In this document: positions 12,998 to 23,875 of the stretch, in pieces
Layout: every line of letters begins with the position of its first letter
How positions within the stretch are numbered: position 1 is the first letter of the stretch
Assembly: GCA_020698575.1 (NCBI GenBank)
Contig: CM036248.1
Location: 11,809,729 to 11,873,728 of the forward strand
DNA: 64,000 bases
Source: Bostrychus sinensis
Lineage: Eukaryota > Chordata > Actinopteri > Gobiiformes > Eleotridae
Reading direction: 5' to 3'
Program-made: the position numbers and the translations under genes
The notes under the pieces: generated by a model
The model's input: the letters and a program-made list of their open reading frames with translations, nothing else
Databases searched by the model: none
What the model was told of the DNA's origin: nothing

Positions 12998-13559
12998 AAG
13001 ACTGATAGGCTTTGTCTCAGACAAGGGATAGGGCATTATTTTGAAATGCTTGTATTAAAGAGAAACCTTGTATAGCCACTGAATAAATGGAACTTAATTC
13101 TAAATGTAATTTTAACCTGTAAAAGTATAATTATGATTTAAATTAAATAATTTTATAGTAGTACTTAATAGCAGCAGTAGTAGTAGCAGAAGTAAAATAG
13201 GAAGTAAAATAAAGTAGATTAGTAGTTAATAATGTTATTAGCTGTAGGCTACTTAAGGAAACTTTGCACTCAATACATTTGTATTTTTCCTCCAGTAATA
13301 ATACTTTAACTTATTACTATATTACAGTAGCCTATTATTTTTATGAAGTAATTGTACTTGAATTTTACAGACTTTGAGTACTTCAATCACTCCCACTGGA
13401 GCTTAAAGCCAGCTGTGCCTAACTAACCAATAAAAAGACTTGCAACAAATGAGACATGTTTGGCACTTTGTCCAATTTGTACAAAGTGAATTTTAGTCAA
13501 ATGTAGTGAAAAGACACTCACTTACTCCAGTTCATTATAAACTGTTTTTGTTTTTCGCT
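12998..13559. other. intergenic; AT-rich proximal upstream of tbx22
   Basis: Contains agtagtag tracts and taaaagtaa/tacttgaattttac motifs reminiscent of the hAT-like MITE at 16269, probably a decayed copy (13130-13390). Confidence 0.45.
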
Positions 13560-13903
13560 CATGTTAAAAGATAATGTATTGGCCTGGATCAGAGCTAATG
13601 TGATTTGTAGCAGCGCAGGCCATGGCTGTGGAGGAATGCGCTCTGCCCTCCCTCTCCATGACGCGCAGCGCGAAACAAGCTACAGGCGAAACACGCACGG
13701 ACATGGACTCACACTGTGAAAGGAGAGGCGTGCCAACAATCAGCGCTTTGGGTGAACGAGACGGAGGCTCGCGTCTCTGGAAACACATGGAAGCGCACAG
13801 GATCAATTACCCCGCAGCGAGAGAACAGGGGCTGCCACTGCTCCCCGTCCCGCACTGAACCAAACAGGACTTGAGTGGATATAGCGGACCGCGAGGAAGG
13901 AGA
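13560..13903 (+). promoter_or_regulatory. tbx22: tbx22 5' flank: CpG-rich 5' UTR/promoter-like segment
   Basis: From about 13610 the base composition changes from AT-rich to GC- and CpG-rich (clusters such as gacgcgcagcgcg), and this continues into exon 1. No convincing TATA box was seen. The segment probably holds the 5' UTR and core promoter, but the transcription start cannot be placed from sequence. Confidence 0.4.
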
Positions 13904-14042
13904 ATGCAGGGCCTGAGCTCCCGGGCGCACGCTTTCTCTGTGGAGGCGCTCGTGGGGAAGCCCTGTAAAAGGATCAAAGTGGATGGACACGACTCAAGTT
14001 CAACTGAAGACACTGGCAGCGACTCGAGCCTGGTCAGCGCTG
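13904..14042 (+). CDS. tbx22: tbx22 coding exon 1
   Basis: Encodes residues 1-46 and the first base of codon 47. The ATG at 13904 opens MQGLSSRAHAF, which aligns with the known TBX22 start. The exon holds the FSVEALVG eh1-like motif, a basic KRIKV patch and an acidic/serine tail (SSSTEDTGSDSS). Donor gtgagg at 14043. An upstream in-frame GTG/ATG reading extending to 13871 was not chosen because conservation starts at MQGLSSRA. Confidence 0.94.
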
Positions 14043-17000
14043 GTGAGGACAAACTGTGGATAAACTTTGGTTTCAGTGTTCATGTACTGTGTACTGTACT
14101 ATTTACACACATCAAGAAGCCACATAAATACCTTTTTTTTTTTTTTTTACCTGCAAAGCTGATTTTATTGTCTGACCAAGGCCGAGGCACTATTTATCAA
14201 ATCTTATGAGATCAGAAAGTCATGGTGACTTTAAGTAAGAAAATTAACATCGTTTGGTTCTTGTAGGGAGGCTGCTACCATTTCAAATTATTATTTATAA
14301 ATGTTTATAAATAATTATTTATAAACACTTGCAAAACTTCTGGTCTTCCTTTGCACTTCAGTAAATTCTCTGTGTTTAGTGTAATGCTTTATAGCCAATA
14401 ATTTTCATTTTAAAAATCGGAAAATAGCATCTAATAAATTAAGCAAGAGGCTCCATATTTTAATGAAAACATGGTAAATTAAACTATGTGCATCTGCAAT
14501 TTCGGCCTTTCGTTTAAAATGGAAAAAAAAATCGCCTAAAATGAATAATGATAATAGCACAGTTTGCTTCATTGTGACAACACAGTTGTTGCTTTCTTGA
14601 AAAAATTCTTTTCGTTTCACGTTAGGCCTGCACGAGTCCCCAGTGCCTCACGTGAAGAAAGCAGCCCCAGCCGCGCGCAGGTCAGAGGACACGTGCTGTG
14701 ATCCGGACAGAGCTGCTGTCAGGCACGAGTCCGGGACAGAGGTGGAGCGCGTGCCGGACAGAGAGGTGCGCGTGGAGCTGCAGGGGTCCGAGCTGTGGAG
14801 GCGGTTTTACGAGATTGGCACCGAGATGATCATCACCAAAGCGGGCAGGTATGGAGTCTAAATGTGTTAAAGGAAAACTACCTTCACTTTAAGTCAGAAA
14901 ATAGGCCGTGCGCATTCTTGGCCTTTGTATTTTATACATACGTTATTTTCAGTCTGCAATTGACCAATATATTCTCAATAATTTAGAATTTAAGAGAAGC
15001 TAAGCACTGTGGCGTTTTAAGGTAGTTTTTATTTTTATTCACGAGGTGCATAAAAATCGCGCTCGTAATAAAATAGCTGAAAATACGCACGTGCCTAGGA
15101 CGTTGTCAGTTACATATGTATCGACTGTCATTTTATAAATATAACAAGGTATGATTTAGCTTTGAAATGCACATTTATTAGGCAACTTTTACATTTTCTT
15201 TAGTGGTCAAAATACGGGGTTGTCTCAGTTACGCAGGGCTTTACGCACCGCTCTTTAGCTTTAAAATTAAAGATAGTGCATTGATATAAAAGAACAGGCA
15301 TTGTCAGTCGTGTATTTTTTAAAACAATATGGACAGCGATTTTCGGATAGAAATGGATATTCCATTTGAACAACAATTCATATTGTTTTATTTATAAGAG
15401 GCCTACGCGTAATAGGTTACCTTGTGTTTCAGTGATGATTTTTTTTCCTTTTAAATGACTTATTAGGCTTTAACGACTTGCTGAAACTTAGGATCCGTTT
15501 ATTCAATTACCGACAACAAGCGTCATAAATCTAGGCCCCAGGAGCTCAATGAACTTTCCTCTGGACTGCAGGCTAGATGACCCACAAGGAAAAGAACAAC
15601 ATTGTAAAATGCACTAGTATTATAAATTTTTATGTGTGTATTAAATATCATCGGGTCATAAAGCGACTGACCTCTCACTTGTGTTTAAATCGATTGTGTT
15701 TTTCCCGAACAGGAGGATGTTTCCGTCAGTGCGCGTCAAAGTGCGCAACCTGGACCCGTGCCAACAGTACTATGTGGCAATGGATGTAATGCCTGTGGAC
15801 TCAAAACGCTACAGGTGTGATGGTGTGATTTTTGATAAACACTGAGTAACTTCAAAATGCTAATATCTGACCTCCGTGTCTCGCAGGTACGTGTACCACA
15901 GCTCGCAGTGGATGGTGGCGGGAAACACGGACCACTCGTGCATCTCCCCCAGGCTGTACGTGCACCCGGACTCTCCGTGCGCGGGAGAGACGTGGATGCG
16001 TCAGGTCATCAGTTTTGACCGCGTAAAACTCACCAATAACGAGATGGACGACAAGGGACATGTAGGTGCCTCTACTGCGCATGAGCTGCCTCTTACTTCC
16101 TGTTTTTATTACACAATAGAAAGGAGGCTTTTGCTGTTTAGGCTATCAAATTTTCTGTGAGTTTTTGACAGCTTTTCATTTATTTTATTTTTATTTTATT
16201 CTGATGAGCATACTATGAGGCAAGGTTATACGTCTTGTATCAATTCAGAGGCCAGGTCAAAATACATGCAGTGGTGGGAAAAGTACAAAATTTCTTTACT
16301 TAAAGAAAAGTACAGATATAAAAGCAAAGATTTACTCAAATAAAAGTATAAAAGTTTAAATGTACTTGCAAGTAAAAAAGTAAAATTATATTGCACTCGA
16401 AAGCTCATGAATGTGTTAAATGAGAGGGATTTTGCTGATTCCAGATAAAATTAACAAACTGCTGCAGTAGAAGAGACTGAATCTTTTGCTGAGATCTTTT
16501 ATTCTGTTGTTTCTAATGAGTACAACTTTACTGCATCTTTCATATTTAAGTGCTGTTTGTCTACAATGAGGCTACAACAAAAACACATGATTTTAAATCA
16601 AAACTCAAAATACTTTTTACTTCAAACCAACTCATAAAAGTAGTAGAGTAAAAAGTCTAAAATGTAATGAAGTAAAAGTAAAAATACCCCTTGTAAAATT
16701 TACTCAAGTAAAGTACAGATACATGAAAATTGTACTTAAGTAAAGTAACTAAGTAGTTTTACTTTGTTACATTCCACCACTGAATGCCTGTACAGTTTCT
16801 AAGTAGCATTGAAAAAAAAACAAGTCTTGTTTTGTTTCAGTTTTTATTTGCAGTGTATAAAATCAGCTTAATAGTATTTTTATGTTGTGAGAAGACATTG
16901 GGCTAAGTTTGTTTGTGGGTAGGCAGCTAAAAGTTGTGCATAAACTGTGAACTTGTTGATTGCATTGTTTTGATTCACATTGTTGATCCTTTGGGAGCGG

Positions 17001-20000
17001 TGAGTTGAAATACAGTCAGACTTAAACTGCTCGGACAGTTTCAGGCCTGGTTGGCTTGCAGTGGTGGTGCACATTTAGCCCGGTCTGCTCAAAACCTGGA
17101 CCGATCCCGTCGAAGCAAATCCTGGGATCAGGAAGTGGAAATCCTGGTCTGGTTCTAAACTTCCTGTGGAGGTTCAGTGATGTGCAGATGTGACAGATGT
17201 GGTCAGTGGAGCGGCTTTCACTTGATCCTGCTGTTTATACAACCACACATGAAATGTCTCTGAGTCTGAGGAAAAAGAGATCCCTTATTGTTATTGTTGG
17301 GGCCAGTTCATTTTAGAAAGCAAAAGTCAATTTTAGTGCAGTTGAGCTATTAGCAAGTTTTTTTTTTTACAAATTTACAATTTTATTTGCCATATTAATG
17401 TCAAGAAATTCAACAATTTTCCATAACTTACAACCAAATCATATGTTAGATTTGGATTTTGGCAAGATAAATGTATTTATTATTTATTTATGCATTTTTT
17501 TTTATTTATGACCTGATTTACATATTTTTACATTTTAATTGTAATAAGATAACCACAGTATGAAGCTGTATCTTTTTTTTTCTATTTCATAAAATTACAT
17601 TTTAGTGTCTTTTTTATGCACTTTTCAAAACAACATGGGAAATGTTTCTAAGATCAAATGAACACGCGTCAACATTAAGAAATGTATATTATGTTTAATT
17701 TGCAATAAGTCTAACAGGTAACCATATGTTTCAGTGGTGATTTTTCCTTTAAAATTACTCATTAGGATTTAACAACTTGCTGGAACCGTTTATTCAATTA
17801 GCGACAACAAACATCATAAATCTAGGCCCCTGGAGCTCGATAACATATTTTTTCTACTTCTGAAGCACTTTTGCCAAAATATTGTGCTTTAGTTTATTTT
17901 TCTATGACTTTGTTTACGTGCAATTTATTTATTTTTTTTTGTTTATGTAGCCCATGTCTTAAAGTTAAGTGTGATTTCTGTCACTGTGTAGGTAAAGCAT
18001 TGCTTACTGATACTTATTTATCCTGAGAAACCATTAAAAGAACTTTTAGGATGTACTCTATGTTACAAAGTGTTGCTTAAAATTGTCATCTTTGTAGTGT
18101 GATTCTCAGATTCACAGTATTTCTATTTTATCCTAATCCAGATCATCCTGCAGTCGATGCACAAATACAAGCCTCGTGTGCACATAATTCGACAGGACCC
18201 TCGTCTGGACCTGTCCCAGATACAGTCTCTGCCCGCTGAGGGAGTCCACAGCTTCTCTTTCCCCGAGACCGAGTTCACGACCGTCACAGCCTACCAGAAC
18301 CAGCAGGTACCACCCACTCCAGAGCCCAGGCTTTTAGAAGAGAAACTACATACATGTGTGATTTAGGTTTTTCTGTCGGTGAGAGACAGAAGAGGACAGT
18401 TAATGCTTCCCTTCAGGAGAGATTTGGAAATGTGTTACCATTTTGGAAAAGCAAAAGGGGCAACCATAAAGAAACAAAACTATGCCCTGCCATGCTTGAA
18501 GGTGAAATATTGGTTTTAAAAGTTTAAGATATAATTGATGTTTGTGGAAATGTGAAATATTATTTCTGCTAACTAGAAAACAAAGATGGCCATATCTTGT
18601 TGCATAAAAGCACTCAGGAATGCCTGTGAGTGATAATTTCTGTGGATGCTGACAGCTTAAACAGAATAAATGCCCCATAACAGGCATAATAAGAATAGTT
18701 TAAAGGTTTTTGGTTGTTGTGTTGGTAGTTTTTTCTTGCCTTGTTAGCAGCCTTATACAGCTGTTTGTGTTAACAATACAAATGAACAGGTGCACAGTGG
18801 CAAAATTGTTAGCTCTTCTGCCTCACAGCAAGTAGGTCCTGGGTTAAATTCCTGGACCTTTTGGGCCCTTTCTGTATGGAGTTTGCATGTTCCCCCTGTG
18901 TCTGCGTAGGTTTCCTCCAGGTGCTCCACAAAAAACATGTACAAAGGTCAGCCCCCCCAGAACTCTTCTGCAAAAGAGATTGTTAATCTCAGTGGGACTT
19001 TCCTGATTAAATAAAGGTCAAATAAAATTAAAAAAGTGGCCTTTGAGTGTATGAGACTTTGCCATTGCTGCTGTCTGACTGTGGTGATAATAAGCCCCTC
19101 TAGACAATAAATGACCTGCCTGCGGTTATCACACTGACTCTCTTTTACTAAGACTTGGCCATACCTAAACATTATAGACCATAATTTTAATTAACTATTG
19201 TGCCTAATATGTACAAGGCAATAGCCTAGAATTGTGCAGAGCAGTTCACTTAGGTTTGCAGTTTTCCTGGCTATACATGTCCTGCCATGTCAGTAAAAAG
19301 GTTCTCTTATAGGCCAACAAGTGACTGTAAGCTCCTGACTCCTTCTACAAGTACATTGTGATATAAAAAGCCACCTAAGACAGCACTTACGCAGCCCTCT
19401 GTTGCTGTCTTTGTAATACAACACAATGACATCAAGGACCAACACTGCTATAGATATCTTGGGGTATTTTAAATACAAATATGAGATACGGTGCCTTTAT
19501 TTTATTGCTGGGAACAAACTGACTCTTGGTACTGCCCTGATTTTCTGGTTCAAGAAGGTGTGAGTTCCTCTGACCTCTCCATTGGCTACTATTACTCCAG
19601 CAACCGAGCCGTCCGGAGGGGGCTGCCAGCTCTTTTCATCAGGCGTCACTTTACAATCAGCACATGTATTATTACAGAAACTCAATAATGGCCCGCTACA
19701 CTCCACAGCTATTAAAACACCAAATAAAACTGAATGACCCGAGCACTTTTCGCCAAAAAACCTGTTTGACATGGCTGCTCGCCCTGGGTGTTGCTGGAAG
19801 ACCAAGTCCCCGTAGACCAGCACTGCCACTCTCTACACTGTCATAAAGTTGAGCTCATTGTTGGCTTAAACACGTCACTCGTCCCACTTCTAACCAGTGT
19901 ATTTTTCTCCGTCCTGGGACAGATCACCAAGCTGAAGATCGACAGGAACCCGTTCGCCAAAGGTTTCAGAGATCCAGGGAGGAATAGGTATGGCATCCAC

Positions 20001-22207
20001 AAAACACTTGGCTATAAAGGACCCCAGAGAGAGTTTGGACTTAACCACTGAAACTGAACCCCCAAATAAAATCTTGAAGTTGAGGTGGGACAGGGTCGGG
20101 CTGAATTTCACACCTCTCAGTACCAATATTTGAATAGTGGTAATAATATTTTGAGGTAGATTTCTTTGTATTTACGCTGTGTACTTGTGTGAACAGGGGC
20201 GTGCTGGACGGCCTGTTGGAGTCCTATCCCTGGAGAGGCCCACTCAGTTTGGACCTGAAGCCATTCGCCATGCAGCTCCAAGGTACTGAACTTTAATTAT
20301 TGTTTTAATTCATTGCTGAAGACTTAACTCCATGCTCTATCTATCCCACATGAACTAAAATATGTATAAGGATTGGTGTAATGTAAAAGAAACAACAGAC
20401 AATGAGGTTAGAAGTTTTTTGTTTAGTTTTGGGGTGTGCTCATTTGTTAGGTACTCGTCAAACCTCTGTACCTAATAAAGTGGCCTATAGGGTGTGGTCT
20501 TCTGCTGCAGGAGACCGTCTGCTTCAAGGCTGTTCAGAGATGGTTTTCTGCAGATCTTGGCGGTAACATATTTTGTCTGTCAGTGTCTTTCTATCAACTG
20601 GAACCAGTCTGACAATTCTCATCAAAAAGGCATTTTCACCATACCTTTCTCTGGATATTTTTCTCTTTTTGGATTCATTTTCTGAGATGGTTGTGTGTAA
20701 AAATCTTAGTTGGTCATCAGTTTCTTAACTTTTTGCCATGTTCAGTCACTTAAATAAATATAAAACACTTATGGTGCACTCACAGCAGACCAACCGTAAC
20801 GTGCCCAGGCCTGGAACACCCCTAGAACACGGTATGTTTGGCTGATGTGAGGGGTCCCAATCTGGGCCCAGGACGTTGACACGATTGGAGGAGGTGGGCA
20901 ACAACATCTACGAGCCCTGTCATGTACCCACCTGTTCTTCTCACAGTAAAAAGTAAATAAACACCATATTAACACGGGTAACAACGCCACTAATCTTCGC
21001 ACACACCTTTCTGAAGAGAACAGGCTGCGGTATTAGTTTTGAAGCCTCTCATATCCTGCTGCCTTCGCTGCTCCTTGTATCTGTGCTTATTCCAAAATGT
21101 GACAAAAGAACATGTCTCACAAATGGGACTCAAAGCAGTAGTAAAAATGACAGATACTTCATGCTGCTGGACTTAACTGCACCAGTATTAAAAGTGTTAG
21201 CAATTAAAAAATACAAAAAAAACAACAAAAAACTTTTAAATAAACAGCGCATCATGATGATGTAGTAGCAGCCCATCGTCCTTGGAGCTGATGACGTAAC
21301 CAGGCTGCGGCACAGATCATTTGTGCAAGTGTAAGCACGGGCCAGCAGGGGACACTGACCCCTCTCCAGTGGTACCACAGTTTTAATGGCCCTACTCCCT
21401 AAATCCCCTTTTGACTCCATTCTGATGCTCAATTTGAGCTTCTGGAGGTTTGTTTTCAACATGTCTCAAGACTAAATGCATTGAGTTATTGCCATTTAGT
21501 TGGTAGATATTTTCACTCAAAAGCAGAAGTTCAAGTGTTCCTAATAATGTGGCAGCAAGTGTATTTTTTACTGTTTAACTCTACATTTAAGCATATTATG
21601 GTATTGTTGTTGGTGTTGTTTTGCTGTGTCATCTTCTCCAATAACATCTCTTGACCTGTTTGTCTAATATATATTTTTCTTTCTTCCATCAGGGAGTCCA
21701 GGTTCGAGCACCAGCAGTATTTCTCCTCTGAAGAGTTTCCTCCCGTTCTCCACGTCTTCACCTTTTCACCCATTCTCTGTGTCGGCCTTTTCCTGTCGGG
21801 ACACTGCTCTCCAGACTGTGGCTTTACCCCTGTACTCCAAGACTAACCCCAGCAGCACCATGACCTCTGTTGCTTCCCCACTGCCCATCAGAGGGTTCTC
21901 CTCTCTGGGACCAGACCGAATACTTGCTCCCATGCCTTCCTTATCAGACCTGCCTTTACTGTCTGCGCTTCAGGGGAAGAAGCCTAGAGACTCGAGCGCC
22001 CCATATCTTATCCCATTCGCCAACCATTTAACCTCTCAAAGCTCCTCTCTGCATCTCCCTGACACATTCGGACCGTACTGTCTTTACCGATATAGCTTCC
22101 CCCTGAGCCCTCCGCTTTCGTCCATTTCCCGGCAAAACAAGCTGGCAGAGGACACTACGAACAACGTCCAATCAAGATGGCCGCCCACCTCTAACCACTG
22201 CCTCTGA
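13904..22207 (+). CDS. tbx22: T-box transcription factor Tbx22, complete, 8 coding exons
   Basis: Joining 13904-14042, 14626-14848, 15713-15814, 15887-16061, 18142-18306, 19923-19987, 20197-20282 and 21693-22207 gives 1470 nt, 489 aa plus stop, with every junction GT-AG and in phase. Residues 1-20 contain SSRAHAFSVEALVGKP, the N-terminal signature of the TBX22/15/18 group with an eh1-like Groucho/TLE-binding core (FSVEALVG). The T-box spans about residues 96-293: ELQGSELWRRF, GTEMIITKAGRRMFPSVRV, YHSSQWMVAGNTDH, TWMRQVISFDR, LTNNEMDDKGH, MHKYKPRVHII, TTVTAYQNQQITKLKI and NPFAKGFRD are all seen. The C-terminus is Ser/Pro-rich and ends WPPTSNHCL. Family knowledge: TBX22 is a nuclear DNA-binding repressor in palate and craniofacial mesenchyme, and human mutations cause X-linked cleft palate. 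Length is close to human (about 520 aa). Identity as TBX22 rather than TBX15/18 rests on the N-terminus, the VPVDSKRYRYVYHSSQWMVAG-type core and tent5d as neighbour. Confidence 0.96.
14043..14625 (+). other. tbx22: tbx22 intron 1
   Basis: 583-bp intron, AT-rich with a T-run near 14130-14148. It contains a short palindromic AT-rich stretch around 14290-14330 (repeats of ttataaataattat). No transposon recognised. Confidence 0.85.
14626..14848 (+). CDS. tbx22: tbx22 coding exon 2 (start of T-box)
   Basis: Residues 47-121. A poorly conserved, CpG-rich linker leads into VELQGSELWRRFYEIGTEM and IITKAG, the first strand and helix of the T-box. Acceptor gttag before 14626, donor gtatgg at 14849, which splits an Arg codon (AG|G). 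Confidence 0.95.
14849..15712 (+). other. tbx22: tbx22 intron 2
   Basis: 864-bp intron of mostly unique sequence. It holds the first copy (15423-15552) of a module repeated in intron 4. The rest shows no recognisable repeat. Confidence 0.85.
15423..15552 (+). repeat. intronic duplicated module, copy A
   Basis: About 130 bp, from tgtttcagtgatga to ggagctcaatgaac. It aligns along its whole length with 17727-17844 in intron 4. The best-kept stretch reads tttattcaatta.cgacaacaa followed by tcataaatctaggcccc. No other copy was seen in the window, so this looks like a local duplication and not a dispersed transposon. Function unknown; an enhancer pair is possible. Confidence 0.8.
15713..15814 (+). 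CDS. tbx22: tbx22 coding exon 3 (T-box)
   Basis: Residues 121-155: RRMFPSVRVKVRNLDP, then QQYYVAMDVMPVDSKRYR. Acceptor cccgaacag, donor gtgtga at 15815. The following intron is only 72 bp. Confidence 0.95.
15887..16061 (+). CDS. tbx22: tbx22 coding exon 4 (T-box)
   Basis: Residues 155-213: YVYHSSQWMVAGNTDH, then RLYVHPDSPC, TWMRQVISFDRVKLTNNEM and DDKGH, the conserved DNA-contacting and dimer region of T-box proteins. Acceptor ctcgcag, donor gtaggt at 16062, phase 0. Confidence 0.96.
16269..16782 (+). mobile_element. hAT-like non-autonomous DNA transposon (MITE)
   Basis: Starts CAGTGGTGGGAAAAGTAC and ends TTCCACCACTG, giving terminal inverted repeats with core CAGTGGTGGAA. The 8 bp on either side (aatacatg and aatgcctg) agree at 6 of 8 positions, compatible with an old 8-bp hAT target duplication. 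The interior is rich in taaagtac/tactcaag motifs and has no coding capacity. This is a common teleost repeat type. Inserted in tbx22 intron 4. Confidence 0.75.
17727..17844 (+). repeat. intronic duplicated module, copy B
   Basis: Second copy of the module at 15423-15552, same orientation, roughly 80% similar by eye with several small indels, one of them removing a GGATC-containing segment. Lies in tbx22 intron 4. Confidence 0.8.
18142..18306 (+). CDS. tbx22: tbx22 coding exon 5 (T-box)
   Basis: Residues 214-268: IILQSMHKYKPRVHII through FSFPETEFTTVTAYQNQQ. Acceptor cctaatccag, donor gtacca at 18307, phase 0. The TAYQNQQ/ITKLK junction is at a conserved T-box intron position. Confidence 0.96.
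18307..19922 (+). other. tbx22: tbx22 intron 5
   Basis: 1616-bp intron. Contains a SINE head and body (18789-18945) and, at 19540-19850, a non-repetitive, more GC-rich stretch that could be a conserved non-coding element. The remainder is ordinary AT-rich sequence. Confidence 0.85.
18789..18945 (+). mobile_element. tRNA-type SINE fragment (5' head and body)
   Basis: Has a tRNA-like head (gtggcaaaattgttagctc ... gcctcacagcaagtaggtcc ... gggttaaattcc, an A-box and B-box arrangement). The body typical of fish SINEs follows (ggagtttgcatgttcccc, gtgtctgcgtaggtttcctc). Truncated at its 3' side. Confidence 0.75.
19923..19987 (+). CDS. tbx22: tbx22 coding exon 6 (end of T-box)
   Basis: Residues 269-290: ITKLKIDRNPFAKGFRD then PGRNR. 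NPFAKGFRD is the C-terminal T-box helix that contacts the minor groove. Acceptor cctgggacag, donor gtatgg at 19988, with a split Arg codon. Confidence 0.96.
20197..20282 (+). CDS. tbx22: tbx22 coding exon 7
   Basis: Residues 290-318 plus one base: GVLDGLLESYPWRG then PLSLDLKPFAMQLQ, matching the stretch just after the T-box in TBX22. Acceptor gtgaacag, donor gtactg at 20283. Confidence 0.93.
20283..21692 (+). other. tbx22: tbx22 intron 7
   Basis: 1410-bp intron. No clear transposon recognised. A stretch near 20765-21010 is GC-richer. An A-rich segment lies at 21195-21245. Confidence 0.8.
21693..22207 (+). CDS. tbx22: tbx22 coding exon 8 (C-terminal region and stop)
   Basis: Residues 319-489, stop TGA at 22205-22207. 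Ser/Pro/Leu-rich; contains a YRYSFPLSPP segment similar to the YRYNFSMPS segment of mammalian TBX22 and ends SNHCL. Acceptor ttcttccatcag. The C-terminus outside short motifs is poorly conserved between species, as is usual for T-box proteins. Confidence 0.93.
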
Positions 22208-22306
22208 CACTTGGACCACACTCTCAGGACTCAGGCCCGTTCAGAGACACGAGCCAGGCCGAGGACTGTCTGTGGCTTTTGAGACTAGTGTTGGATTTAC
22301 CGTCAC

Positions 22307-22312
22307 AATAAA
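22307..22312 (+). promoter_or_regulatory. tbx22 poly(A) signal candidate
   Basis: AATAAA 100 nt after the tbx22 stop codon, the first such hexamer downstream. A short 3' UTR is inferred. A second, T-rich stretch follows at 22363-22388. Confidence 0.55.
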
Positions 22313-22319
22313 CTGACCC

Positions 22320-23579
22320 AAAGCAGATGTACATTTCTTTTTGGAGATGGCTCAAAAGAGTTGTTTTTTTTTTTTGTTTTTTTTTTTGCCTTAATTCATC
22401 TGGTTATGGTGTTTCCAAAGAGCATCATCAATAGGAGGTATGTAATAATCTAAATATTAACAAGGATATGACTATTGCTTTGAGCAAACGTGCCTATTAA
22501 AGTGTTTATCTGACTTAGAAAGTTCCCAAGCAGCTTTGTCTTTTGTATATTATGGAATTTGAATATTCTCTTTGAAGTATGTGGTCTCTGGTGAGAAGTC
22601 TACCATGTTGTGTACTGTCTTTTGCCAGGAACAAAAACTGAATTTCATCCAAAGGTGTGTTTAGTAGACAGTTTTAAGTTTAAAGTTTTGTCCAGTGCAA
22701 TTAGCGTAAAAGGGAGTCATCAATCCAGCATGGTGTGAGTCATTTGGAACCCCCCCACAGATTTATCGCAAAGTAAACAATAAACACAATGTTTTTTCAC
22801 ACATCCAAAGCTTCACCAAAAACTTTGTCAGTTTCCTTTGCTTCTTCCCAAGCAATTTTCCAAATCACTCACTACGTTTACATGCAGGTCGAGAAAACCA
22901 AATTATTTCCATACTCCGATTACAACAGGAGTATTAAACTGCATGTAAACCTGGGACTCCCATTTTCTTAATGGGAGTGGAGCAATAGGATAATGCAGTT
23001 CATTGTTGGACTACTGCTGCTTGTATACACCATGCTCTGATTAAGCTGGAAAGGCGTTCACCTGCACTCGGTACTAAACAGTCAGGACAACATTAGACAG
23101 AACAACATTAGTGTTTAGAGATGTACTCACATATTTTTAGACCAAGACGCATATTATGGATCCTTCTGCAGCTTGTTTTGTTTTGGGTACATGGTGTTTA
23201 AAGTGAAAGCAAGACTTCCATAGCTTTGATATGTTTATTAGGCAGCATGAGTTATTTACCATGCGAGGAATGCATTTTTGTAGCATCTTTAGGTTTCATT
23301 TAGTAAAATTAAAGTGTTAACATTTTTATTTATTGGTAAAACCATGATTACCATGTAAATTAGCCACGTTTATAAGCATTAAAAAAGGGAAAGTAAAAAG
23401 GGAGAATGAGCATCCTCAGAGTAGGCTATGGTAGTGTTTAGTTCTACCTCTTCCCAAAAGTGATACAGTCTGCTTTTTGAAGATGCTTCGTACTTCTTGC
23501 AGCAATGAAATCTGACCAATGCTGATTTGTCCAATATTGTGCTACTCCCAAAAAAAAAAAACAGATAACCAGTGACGGA
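22320..23579. other. intergenic downstream of tbx22
   Basis: T-run at 22363-22388, a palindromic MITE relic at 22872-22952, otherwise unique AT-rich sequence. No gene. Confidence 0.5.
22872..22952. mobile_element. short palindromic MITE relic
   Basis: gtttacatgcaggtcgag at the left and aaactgcatgtaaacctggg at the right form inverted repeats around a core with tactccgatt/aacaggagta. Resembles the ends of the element at 43883-44582. Confidence 0.45.
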
Positions 23580-23875
23580 AAGTAATGTGAAAACAGTACT
23601 GCCTAAGTACTGTCTAAATCAAAACAATGGTCAGTGGGTTGCCAGTCTTTCTGCTTTTCTGATTGGACGGTCACCAAAGCAGGGTTTAGAACCAAAACAA
23701 AAAATGAAAAACATAAACAACTTGGTCATTATGTAAAATATATTTTTATTGTGAATAAATCAGCTGTACCATTGTTTTCAGTAAAACTAATTTTTGATTA
23801 TATCTTCATATCTTCAGACATGGATTTTTTTTATAAAATGAACAATATATACTGGTCATAGTAGCTTTAAAAGTT
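23580..23875 (+). repeat. unclassified interspersed repeat, copy 2
   Basis: Second copy of the repeat at 6620-6895, with about 45 bp more (a stretch around 23648-23690 absent from copy 1). Similar order and spacing throughout. Confidence 0.6.

Larger units (their letters stand above)
16062..18141 (+). other. tbx22: tbx22 intron 4
   Basis: 2080-bp intron. Contains a complete hAT-like MITE (16269-16782), AT-rich unique sequence with several T-runs (17350-17590, 17920-17945), and copy B of the duplicated module (17727-17844). Confidence 0.85.

Noticed and set aside
18785..18860. tRNA gene
   Set aside because: The A- and B-box-like bases belong to a SINE head; no cloverleaf with an intact anticodon arm can be drawn.
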